Source: Stentor coeruleus (Eukaryota > Ciliophora > Heterotrichea > Heterotrichida > Stentoridae). Taken from it: DNA of 64,000 bases. Shown here piece by piece: positions 1 to 8,562 of this stretch. The notes below the pieces were generated by a model. The model ran no database searches. It saw nothing but the letters and a program-made list of their open reading frames with translations, and was not told the origin of the DNA. The stretch is taken from NCBI GenBank assembly GCA_001970955.1, contig MPUH01000279.1, positions 1 through 64,000 of the forward strand, in the 5' to 3' direction. The position numbers and the translations under genes are program-made. Each line of letters begins with the position of its first letter. The first letter of the stretch is position 1.

Positions 1-312
1 AACCTAGAGATACTGAGAGCACCACTCGAACATGATGTAAATTTCTGGCTTGCTGTTTCATATAATAGATTTCACAATGATGCAGCGAGGGAACCCTGTT
101 ACAGTATGCAGGGATTATTAATATTTGATGATTCCATCAACCTCGAAGGGGTTAGTGTGCGCGTTTTGAAGAACAGCCCCTTCAGGAGTGTGTATATAAG
201 GATTTCCCCCTTAGCCTCTTATTATAAGGCAGCGTGTGTCTACGAGAGGCTATATGAACTTGGGGATAAAGATCTTATATGTCCGCCGGATCCCATACCG
301 TGGCAAGTGTGA
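1..312 (+). CDS. C-terminal part of an unrecognised protein, cut by the window edge
   Basis: Frame 1 is open from the first base to the stop TGA at 310-312, giving 103 residues without a start, so the gene begins outside the window. An internal ATG lies at 106. I do not recognise the family; no catalytic motif stands out. GC content over 61-300 is about 44% by my count (105 of 240), clearly above the flanking spacer and above the native genes I sampled (about 35%), and the richer composition continues past the stop to about 360. This could be a recently acquired segment, part of a mobile or foreign element, or an unusually GC-rich host exon. The limits of the gene are uncertain because the composition block outlasts the frame. 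Confidence 0.4.
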   Translation, partial: NLEILRAPLEHDVNFWLAVSYNRFHNDAAREPCYSMQGLLIFDDSINLEGVSVRVLKNSPFRSVYIRISPLASYYKAACVYERLYELGDKDLICPPDPIPWQV

Positions 313-2181
313 GTTGTGTAATGGTATTATCGGTCGCAGACTGGGTAGAATCTGTAGAAAATGCTAGTAGTAATATCTAAATATTAAAATTAGATAGTAT
401 GATCATCATAACATTTTTAAGTCAATATTATTTTTAAGCATTTTTATATATTTATATGATAGTTAAATATAAAGTTTATGAACAAGTCGCTTAGTTTTTA
501 AATAATAAAATAAGCTTAGTATGGAAATAATTATCTTTAAGTATATTTTATATTTAAAAAGATTTCGTTTTTATTTATTGTATAGAAAGTTGACTACTAA
601 CTTTTTTTTGTCTGCCTCAATTTTTTATTCATAGAATAAATTTTTTTTTTGTTTAATCCTTCTTCTTTTTTCCTTTATTGTTAAAAGACTGATTTTTTTT
701 CTGTATGAAGCCTCGGCAGATTTTCCACCTTGCTGAAAGAATAAAATGAAAAAGTGTTGAAGTAAAATTTTCTTTTTAAGCCCTGAACTCATCATATAAA
801 ATATACATGAATAATTGATAATTTTGTGTAAAGAATACGATCTAATAATACATGAAAGAAGAATAAACGGTAAAGAGACACAAAAACTATATGGTTTATG
901 TTTAAATTATTTTTGATTCTAATAACAAGATTGATGAAATTGTATATAGACTAATTATCGATTTTTAAACTGTATTATAAAAAATACTATCAATTATATA
1001 GATTATTATAAAACACTTATTTATTTGTAAAAAATGTAAGTGTAAAGATTAGATTCATATAAATAATTCTTCCAAAAGTTTACTATTGAAAAATAATAAA
1101 AGAAAAATGCTTTAAGAATAAAATATGAAATAAGATAACTATAGCTTATTTAGATAATACAAAATGGAATTCACAAACAAAAAAAGTTATAAAATAATGG
1201 TTTCATCGCTTCATATTTTGAAAATTAATCTTTTTTTGCTTAGCAAATATCCCAGCTTTTTAATGCTAGATTTTTAAAAAAATACAAATTGTTTCCCAAC
1301 TACAACAAAAATGATGATTATAAAATTCTTATAGTTTTTATCTAACAGATAAAGATTTAGTTACGATTAATTGAAATTTCTAATCAATATTTTTAAGTCT
1401 TCAGCATTTGATTATGAATTTTCTATTGAAATCAAGTAATTTTTTTGAATTCTATTCTGATTTTAGTATAAATGCTTCAAATCTAAAATGATATTCAAAA
1501 AAACAATATTTCTAATTAAAAAGGTCCTTCTTAAAAAACTATTCAAAATTAACATTAAAGATAAAGCTCAGTGTTTTGAGAGTTTTAAATGTTTAATAAT
1601 GGGATTATAATAAAACTTTATGAATCTAATATATTAGACAGTGAATAAGTTATCAACAATTACTAAGTATTTAATGTTCTTTGAACATTAGAAACTCCTA
1701 AAAAAAATTGTTTCTGGCATTTTTGTGCTCAGTGTTCCAAAAAATACAAATTACATTATCTTCATCTAGTGAATACCGACAGGCATTTCTAGTACTAAAT
1801 ATATTTCTTATAAACTATAAAATATATATTTACATCTGTATCATATAAGCCGAAAATCCTATGCTTTCTGATAATCCTTAACTTTAAAGTCAATTATTTC
1901 TATTGATTTTCTAGTTAGAATATATTGAGCCAAGCCTTGGCTTGGCTGAAATTAAGATATTCATAAAATCAACTCATCACTACTTTTTTTATATGAGGAT
2001 ATATCAAATCCATAAACTCTACGACGCTAACTATTATGTTAACTTATTTAAAATCAAGTGAAGGGAGATAAACTTTCATCTTGCATTCTGTTATTGAAGG
2101 CAAAATTAAGAGATCATTGTTTTTAGGGTAATCCTCTTCTGATAAGATTTTTTCAGCATGATACTCTAGTAAAGTAGTGAG
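313..2181. other. Long AT-rich spacer, no gene seen
   Basis: After about 360 the sequence drops to very low GC with many A and T runs. No reading frame with coding character was seen on either strand, and no tRNA-like or rRNA-like segment was recognised by eye. The only local structure noted is a short perfect hairpin at 1928-1947. Confidence 0.6.
1928..1947. repeat. Short perfect inverted repeat
   Basis: AGCCAAGCC and its reverse complement GGCTTGGCT are separated by TT, a 9-bp stem with a 2-nt gap. It is GC-richer than its surroundings. It may be the terminator or hairpin of an unseen short RNA, or chance. Confidence 0.4.
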
Positions 2182-2520
2182 CTAATTAGATTTTACTTTA
2201 ATCTCTGTGACTTTTTTCATCTGTTGAGCTAGGGCTAAAAGTTCTCGATGCATTTTCCTATGGTTAGATAATTGACTTCTTTGGCGAAAGATTTGACCAC
2301 ACCCTAGTTCTAGGCATGCAAAAGGCTTTTCACTTGAATGAGTGAAAATGTGTTCATTTAAATTCTGCTTTGAGGATAGATACTTACCACATAATCTGCA
2401 CTGAAAGCGTTTGAGATTACTGTGGACAGTTTCCAGATGTCTTTTCAAATTGTATTTTGTGCTATATAGTTTATCGCAGCCAGCGAAATTACACTTAAGA
2501 ACAAGCTTTCTAGTTGACAT
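2182..2520 (-). CDS. C2H2 zinc finger protein, three fingers
   Basis: 112 residues, ATG at 2520, stop TAG. Three classical C2H2 fingers fill most of the protein: C10/C15 with H28/H33, C41/C44 with H57/H61, and C69/C74 with H87/H91. The second and third fingers are joined by a TGEKP-like linker (SSEKPF). The C-x4-C spacing of fingers one and three resembles TFIIIA-type fingers. Family knowledge says such tandem fingers bind DNA or RNA in the nucleus; the target cannot be told. The short tail is basic. The gene is isolated between two long spacers, with no neighbour suggesting a pathway. Confidence 0.8.
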   Translation of the reverse strand: MSTRKLVLKCNFAGCDKLYSTKYNLKRHLETVHSNLKRFQCRLCGKYLSSKQNLNEHIFTHSSEKPFACLELGCGQIFRQRSQLSNHRKMHRELLALAQQMKKVTEIKVKSN

Positions 2521-3557
2521 TTACTGCCAACAGGTTTTTTCCAGTAAAGTCCGCATCTAAGTTTAGCTTATTTGTTTAACATTTTTTACCCTTTACTATA
2601 TAGGTTAATTTATATATTATAATACTTGTTGTCTTTATGATGAAAACTTTAATTTCTGTCAGAACATAAGACATATTTATTAAGAACATTTATTTTAAAA
2701 TGAAATATATGATATTAGGTTAAGAAATTAGAAGATAAATAAAGAATAGGATATAATGATAAATAGAAATGAATAAATAGTGTTGAAAGTTTAAGCATAT
2801 TAAAATATATTTGACTATGCTTGGATAAATGATTTATCATTCAAAATACATTTTCAATTTCATTTATATATTTACTTAAAATGTCAATGTTTTCCTTATA
2901 TGAAGTATTTTTTATCATTATAAGCTTTATATTACACTTTTGGTTAAATAAAAAAAATCATTATCCTTATTTTTTCTATTGTTTTTATAAAGTATTAGTT
3001 AGCTGTCAATAGATATACTTGATTATTTAAAACAAATTTTATGGTATTTGTCTAAAACTTGTGCTATATTCATGATCTGCGCAAGGAATTCTTAATTGAT
3101 ATTTCTTATTTAAAATAATATGAGCATGCATATATAAAATCTCAGCACAAATTTTACCTCATAAAACCAAGTCCCAATTATTCCTCTTCCTCCAGATGTC
3201 CAGCATATCATCCCCAAAAACTGCACCCTAACTTTAAAAATCACCAAAAATCTCAACATAAATTTAATCATAAAAACTCCTTCCAAAACCTTTATCACAC
3301 ATCCTTTCAAAATCCCTCACATATCTCTCTCTATATTTTTTACTTTCAAATACCTTCAATAAACTATTGATCTTTATGATCCAAAATTAAAATTCCAACA
3401 TAAAAAATCTAAATTTAAAATCTAATAATCTAAGCCCATCAACTCCAACTCAAATTCTAAATCTTACATGTAATATTTTCTACACAAAAAAATCTAACCT
3501 TAATTTCCCCTAATCTAATATATTTCTCCTACACACTTTGCTTATAATTTATAAGAA
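2521..3557. other. Spacer; right part is a C-rich, G-poor 5' flank
   Basis: The left part is plain AT-rich DNA. From about 3140 to the ATG at 3558 the plus strand is almost free of G: in 3181-3540 I count about 94 C and 9 G. The same asymmetry precedes other genes here, so it probably marks a promoter or transcription-associated region. A frame on the minus strand at 3110-3310 is judged to be chance. Confidence 0.6.
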
Positions 3558-4568
3558 ATGGACAAAAAGAAATCCAGCTCAAAGCCCAAAAGAGCTCAGA
3601 TATCACCAAGTCCAATATACAACCACCTTACCATGGTCCCACAAGTTGAATCCCAAGACCTTTGCACTCGTCAACTAAAAATTCTCCGTTTACAGCATGA
3701 AATAGAAGAGTCTCTAAGTGAAATTTTGAGTGAATTTCTCAATGATTTCATAATTCGCAAGGAAAGAAGACTTGACTCTAAAAACCCCAACACCCAAATG
3801 CACACTTATAACCTTGTTGTCAATAAAGGCTATCAGAAAAAAATCCGAAAGCAAGTCAATTTCTTGATATCTGCTGGTTTAGGTAATGCTTTACACGAAT
3901 CTTTAACAGAAAAAATCTGCAAATTTGTTGACAGTTTGGAAGTTTTGTTAAAAGAACTTAAGCATATTAGCAAAATATTGCAGCTGATTTTCCTTTATGA
4001 TGCATATCATACATTACAAAATGCTGCAATGGAAATTGGGAAAATCATTTCGGGCGTTTATGCTTTAGAGAGAAAAACTGTGGATTTTGTGTTTTGTAAA
4101 ACTTTTTATACGAAAATTGTTGTTAACTCGCAGGAACTACTTAAACAAGCTAGCGATTATGAGAAAAGTCACTTTGCCATTGTTGGCATAGCTAAAATGC
4201 ATTCACACCTTGCGACAATAATTCGTGAACCAATTAGTATTGAAATTAATAGTAATATTGACATGCAGACCAGTGAGAGTGAAAATGATTCAGAAAGTAA
4301 TGATTGTGAGCCATTATATAATTTACCTATTGAAGAACTAGTCACTTATATAGAGGGAGGTAAGAAAAAGAAGAAAAAAAACCATAGAAACACAGCAGCT
4401 AGTTCTTTGAGTCCGCTAATTGATGAATTTTCAGAACTTGATAAGGAGGTTGATGAGTTTAAAAGGAGAATAGATATTCCTATTACCCCTGAAAGACCCA
4501 AATTAAGACTGAGTCAGGAGTTCCTTGAACAGCTGAGGACGTCTTTGCATAAAAACAAGGCTACATAA
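3558..4568 (+). CDS. Unknown lysine-rich protein
   Basis: 336 residues with a basic N-terminus (MDKKKSSSKPKR), a predicted mainly helical middle (about residues 40-220), an acidic stretch (about 235-255) and a poly-lysine patch near residue 270. No known domain is recognised. The two lysine-rich patches could be nuclear localisation signals, which is inference. The single uninterrupted frame and the skewed 5' flank support it as a real gene. It is transcribed away from the zinc-finger gene and converges on the membrane-protein gene to its right. Confidence 0.7.
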   Translation: MDKKKSSSKPKRAQISPSPIYNHLTMVPQVESQDLCTRQLKILRLQHEIEESLSEILSEFLNDFIIRKERRLDSKNPNTQMHTYNLVVNKGYQKKIRKQVNFLISAGLGNALHESLTEKICKFVDSLEVLLKELKHISKILQLIFLYDAYHTLQNAAMEIGKIISGVYALERKTVDFVFCKTFYTKIVVNSQELLKQASDYEKSHFAIVGIAKMHSHLATIIREPISIEINSNIDMQTSESENDSESNDCEPLYNLPIEELVTYIEGGKKKKKKNHRNTAASSLSPLIDEFSELDKEVDEFKRRIDIPITPERPKLRLSQEFLEQLRTSLHKNKAT

Positions 4569-4889
4569 GCTTCGAATATATCTAATCCTAGTTAATGCTC
4601 GCTTATTTTCACGTATGGAGAGTTTTTGTACACGTGTTAATTAGGGTGTTTTTTGGATTATTCCAGATGAGGTTAAAAAGGTTTAGAGAGATGAGTTTAG
4701 TGTATTGGTTGCTGGGAGGATAGGAAATTTTTTTTTAGCATTTGTTGATGGTGATATAATTTTGAAAAATTTTAGAGAAATTGTTTGGGAATTAAGATTT
4801 TTTTTTATAAGTTGTAGTTTAGTTTTAAGATACTAATATGTTTAAGAAGAACTTTAAAATTTCGGCAAATCATGTATAAAATCCTTAAG
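4569..4889. other. Spacer between convergent genes
   Basis: AT-rich. Its left part (4621-4740) is G-rich on the plus strand, about 34 G and 6 C, as seen after other plus-strand genes. No gene or RNA was recognised. Confidence 0.6.
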
Positions 4890-5648
4890 CTATGGGTTAT
4901 TAAACTTGAAAAATGGTATTCTTTTGCTTTGCATAATTTTTAGTATATCTGAAATATGAGCTTTTGTTAAAGGGATAGTTTTCTTGCAATATTGATAAAT
5001 GAAAAATGATGTTATTCCATTAAAAAATGCAAAATATGCTACAACTCCTGTAATATAAAATAATATTGATTTTTGGTTTGAGGAATGAATATCTGCAGCC
5101 CAGCTACCAAAAATAATTGCTGAAACAACGCATCCAAAACTGCATACTAAAAGATAGAGACTATATAACATCAAGCAACTAAAACCAAATCTTCTGCAAC
5201 AGATATATCCCCAAATATCAAGCAATAAAATAGGAGATAAAGGGGGAAATATCACTAGATACAAAACCGAAGTCAGAATTTTGATTACAATAATGATTCT
5301 GATAATCCTTGAATATTTTATTAATTTGAATTCCTCATCTGATATTGGGATCTTATCTTCTTCACAAATGATAGCCTTAGCATCATAATCTGGAGCTTTA
5401 TCTTCTTCGAAAACATCATTTTTTAGGGTATTACATTCAACATTCATACTTGGGGGATATAACACAAGAGGAGCAGGTTGATAGCTTTTAATAACAGTAT
5501 CATTACAACAATTATTTGGTAAATTATCATTAACATTAGCTAGAATAAGAGGAGGATCATTATTTTTCTCAGATACAAAGCCTATATGGTTTTCTGTTGT
5601 TGCTGAGAATTTAATTTCGGAATCTGGTGTTTGGATATTTGGTTCCAT
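4890..5648 (-). CDS. Membrane protein with about four transmembrane helices
   Basis: 252 residues. The first ~105 are hydrophilic, proline- and acid-rich and probably cytosolic. The second half holds four hydrophobic segments, roughly residues 113-135, 138-150, 155-180 and 196-218, then a short charged tail. Two cysteine-arginine patches (YICCRRFG and QYCKK) sit at membrane edges and could be palmitoylated, which is inference. I do not recognise the family; tetraspan ciliate membrane proteins of unknown role look like this. ATG at 5648 is the first in frame. Confidence 0.65.
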   Translation of the reverse strand: MEPNIQTPDSEIKFSATTENHIGFVSEKNNDPPLILANVNDNLPNNCCNDTVIKSYQPAPLVLYPPSMNVECNTLKNDVFEEDKAPDYDAKAIICEEDKIPISDEEFKLIKYSRIIRIIIVIKILTSVLYLVIFPPLSPILLLDIWGYICCRRFGFSCLMLYSLYLLVCSFGCVVSAIIFGSWAADIHSSNQKSILFYITGVVAYFAFFNGITSFFIYQYCKKTIPLTKAHISDILKIMQSKRIPFFKFNNP

Positions 5649-5947
5649 ATATGATAACTTATAATTATGTATTCATATAAAGAAAAGTTGGCAAAATGCA
5701 AAGATCCTTTAATTTCATTTTAATATAGGTGGAATTGTTTATAATTTTATATGTAAAATAGTAGAATTAGAATGGGAATTATATTTTTAAGTCAAATTCT
5801 GAGTTGCAAATATATTGTCTATTTTTATGATTATGGCTCAATAAATTATCCCTATAAAATATTTAGTTTAACTAGTAATAAAAGGTATAAAAAACTTAAA
5901 AATATAGTCAATTCTTTATCTTATGTGGAAAAAACTATATGCTAAAC

Positions 5948-8404
5948 ATGGTTGAGAATTTAGGATTTATAAAGCCAAAAGAGTTTTTTATTGAAGGCCA
6001 TACTGACTCTGTGAATCAAATTCTACTCACAAGTACTGAAGAAGAGTTTATAACTTGCTCAAGTGATTTTAGTATAAGAATATGGGACTTAGCTTCTTAT
6101 GAACTAAAAAGTATTTTAAAAGGACACAATAATTGTGTGAATTCAATATCTTTATCTGAAGACGATAATATTTTAGTATCATGTTCAAAAGATAGAACAA
6201 TAAGAACTTGGAATTTGAAGCTTAATTCTAATGAAATTTTTGCAAATGTTTCTTTGGAAGTTAATTATGTCCTCTTGTCAAAAGATATAAAATATTTAGC
6301 TGGAAGCTTTACTAATTGTGATTTAGGACTATGGCTTTTTAAAGATAAAGTTCCTGCTTATTCGATAAAAAACTTTTTTTTCAAAACTTTTAAAACAATT
6401 TTTACTTCTGATAATGAGTATATAATAACAGGGTCAAATATATCTGCGATTAAAGTTTGGAATATCTCAGAAAATAAAGAACTGCAGATTATTACATCTG
6501 AAAATAAGTCTACAACTTTTTTAGCTTTAACAAAAAATGAAAAATTTATTATAACAACTTTCGATATAGTTGAAAATAAAGGATCAGTAATAGTTTGGCA
6601 TTTTCATCTTGATAAAATCTTCACTGAATTTCATTACTCCAACACTTTTGCATCAGATCTAACAGCATCACCAGATAGTAATTATGTTCTTATGAGTACT
6701 AAAAATGATAAAGTTTATATATGGAGTTTAATAACAAAAAGTTTAATTAAAGTTTTGCTTATTTCAAATATTAAAAACTTTTGTTTAAACATAACAAAAA
6801 ACAACAAATCTATTTTAGTTTCAGGGGTTGAAAAAGTTATAATTCAGCCATGGTCAGAAGATCAAAAACAAGAAAATTATTTTTTAACTACTGAAGAGTC
6901 TTATGTGAATTGTTTAGTACTTACAAATGACAATATTTTTCTTATATCTGGTCATGATGATTATACAATAAAAATATGGAAACTAGCTACAAAAACTTTT
7001 ATTTGTAATCTTCAAGGCCATACTGATGCTGTATTATCATTATCAGTTTTACCAGATAATACTAAATTGTTTTCAGGTTCTCGTGATACAACAGTACGTC
7101 TTTGGGATATAACAAGAAAAATTCAAATTGCAGTTTTTCATAATCATAGTTTATCTGTTCGTTGTGTTGTTGTTTATAATAATACTCCTTATGCGATTTC
7201 TGGATCTGAAGATTGTAGTTTAATTATATGGGATTTAGAGAATCACTGTGAAATAAACATCCTTAAAAAACATACCTCAGGAATTTGTTGCTTAGCCTTA
7301 TCAAAAAGTGATAAAATAATAGTTTCAGGGGACTTTGAAAACAGTATTCTATTATGGGATTTAATAAAAAAATTATGCATACTAAAACTTAATACTAATT
7401 TCTTATCAGTCAACTCTTTAGAACTAAATCAAGATGATACTTTACTTTATATAGGGTTAAAAAAAGGGTTTGTTGAAATATGGGACCTAAAAAACGATAA
7501 AGAAAAAGATTTCTTCAGAAATAAAGGAAAAGATTATTTCAGAAATGAAGAAATAATGTGCATAAAACTTTTAAACAATAAAAACCGCATTGTAACAAGT
7601 TCTGATAATGGGTCTTTAAAAATCTGGGATCTAATTGAAAAAAAAATCAAACACGATTTTGTGGGTCATGAAAATTGTATAAGCGCATTAACAGTAACAA
7701 ATGATGATAAAATTATTATTTCAGGATCTAGTGATGGGAATATTTTTATATGGAAAATTCCTAATGATCAAGACCCTCAAAAAGAATCTTTACTTCATTA
7801 TAAACATGCTAAATGTTTATATAAAACTAATGATAAAAATATAATAATAACTTATTCTCAAGATAAAACTATAAGGATATGGGATACTAAAGAAAAAATA
7901 TTAAAATTAATTTTAAAAGGACATATAAGTGGTATTAATGATGTTAAAATTACTGAGGATAAAAAGTTTATTATATCTGGAAGTAATGATTGCACTATAA
8001 GAATATGGAGTTTATCTAATGGAAATCTTGTAAGTGTTTTAGAAAATAATATGAGTTCTGTTAAGATTATTTGTGTTGATAAAAAAAATGAAGTTTTTGT
8101 TTCTAGTGGGGGGATTGGGAATGTGACTGTTTGGGATTTGATTAAGATGGAAAGAATTTGTGAGTATAAAATACACAATAATGATGTTAGGAGTATAGGG
8201 ATTTCTCAATGCAATAAATATGTTTGTTCGGGGTGTTATAGGAATACTTTAAAAGTTTGGGATTCTGCAAATGGAGTAGAGTATTTCAGTATGATTTTGA
8301 AATTTAATTTATCATCTCTTGCTTTTGGTAAAAATTGTAAGTATGTACTCGTTGTAAGTTATGCTCCAAGGGTTTATGTGTTTAGGATTCAATACTTTCA
8401 TTAG
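5948..8404 (+). CDS. WD40-repeat double beta-propeller protein, copy 1
   Basis: About 818 residues made almost entirely of WD40 repeats with recognisable GH...[FIL]W[DSNK] units, enough for about two seven-bladed propellers. No other domain is seen, so it is most likely a scaffold. I prefer the ATG at 5948 over the one at 5939 because the facing paralogue aligns from M-x-E-N and both then have exactly 18 residues up to the shared EGHTDSVNQ. Both paralogues share a non-repeat landmark, VIIQPWSEDQ, near the middle. The gene converges on the paralogue at 8563-10992. The partner and process are unknown. Confidence 0.85.
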   Translation: MVENLGFIKPKEFFIEGHTDSVNQILLTSTEEEFITCSSDFSIRIWDLASYELKSILKGHNNCVNSISLSEDDNILVSCSKDRTIRTWNLKLNSNEIFANVSLEVNYVLLSKDIKYLAGSFTNCDLGLWLFKDKVPAYSIKNFFFKTFKTIFTSDNEYIITGSNISAIKVWNISENKELQIITSENKSTTFLALTKNEKFIITTFDIVENKGSVIVWHFHLDKIFTEFHYSNTFASDLTASPDSNYVLMSTKNDKVYIWSLITKSLIKVLLISNIKNFCLNITKNNKSILVSGVEKVIIQPWSEDQKQENYFLTTEESYVNCLVLTNDNIFLISGHDDYTIKIWKLATKTFICNLQGHTDAVLSLSVLPDNTKLFSGSRDTTVRLWDITRKIQIAVFHNHSLSVRCVVVYNNTPYAISGSEDCSLIIWDLENHCEINILKKHTSGICCLALSKSDKIIVSGDFENSILLWDLIKKLCILKLNTNFLSVNSLELNQDDTLLYIGLKKGFVEIWDLKNDKEKDFFRNKGKDYFRNEEIMCIKLLNNKNRIVTSSDNGSLKIWDLIEKKIKHDFVGHENCISALTVTNDDKIIISGSSDGNIFIWKIPNDQDPQKESLLHYKHAKCLYKTNDKNIIITYSQDKTIRIWDTKEKILKLILKGHISGINDVKITEDKKFIISGSNDCTIRIWSLSNGNLVSVLENNMSSVKIICVDKKNEVFVSSGGIGNVTVWDLIKMERICEYKIHNNDVRSIGISQCNKYVCSGCYRNTLKVWDSANGVEYFSMILKFNLSSLAFGKNCKYVLVVSYAPRVYVFRIQYFH

Positions 8405-8414
8405 TAAAAATAAT

Positions 8415-8514
8415 TAGGAATTATTAGGCATTTTAGATAGGGAAATCATTTTATGCATTATAAATAGGAATTATTAGGCATTTTAGATAGGGAAATCATT
8501 TTATGCATTATAAA
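8415..8514. repeat. Perfect 50-bp tandem duplication between convergent genes
   Basis: Two identical 50-bp copies, 8415-8464 and 8465-8514, lie back to back in the 158-bp spacer between the two WD40 genes. It resembles the N-joined duplications elsewhere in the window, so an unmerged assembly overlap is as likely as a real tandem repeat. Confidence 0.85.
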
Positions 8515-8562
8515 CTAGTTTAAACTAGAATAACATTTTTAGCCTATCTAGATAAATTTGTA

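Noticed and set aside
3110-3310. Open frame of 66 codons on the minus strand
   Set aside because: It lies in the G-poor 5' flank of the gene at 3558 and only reflects that composition; no domain and an unnatural residue mix.
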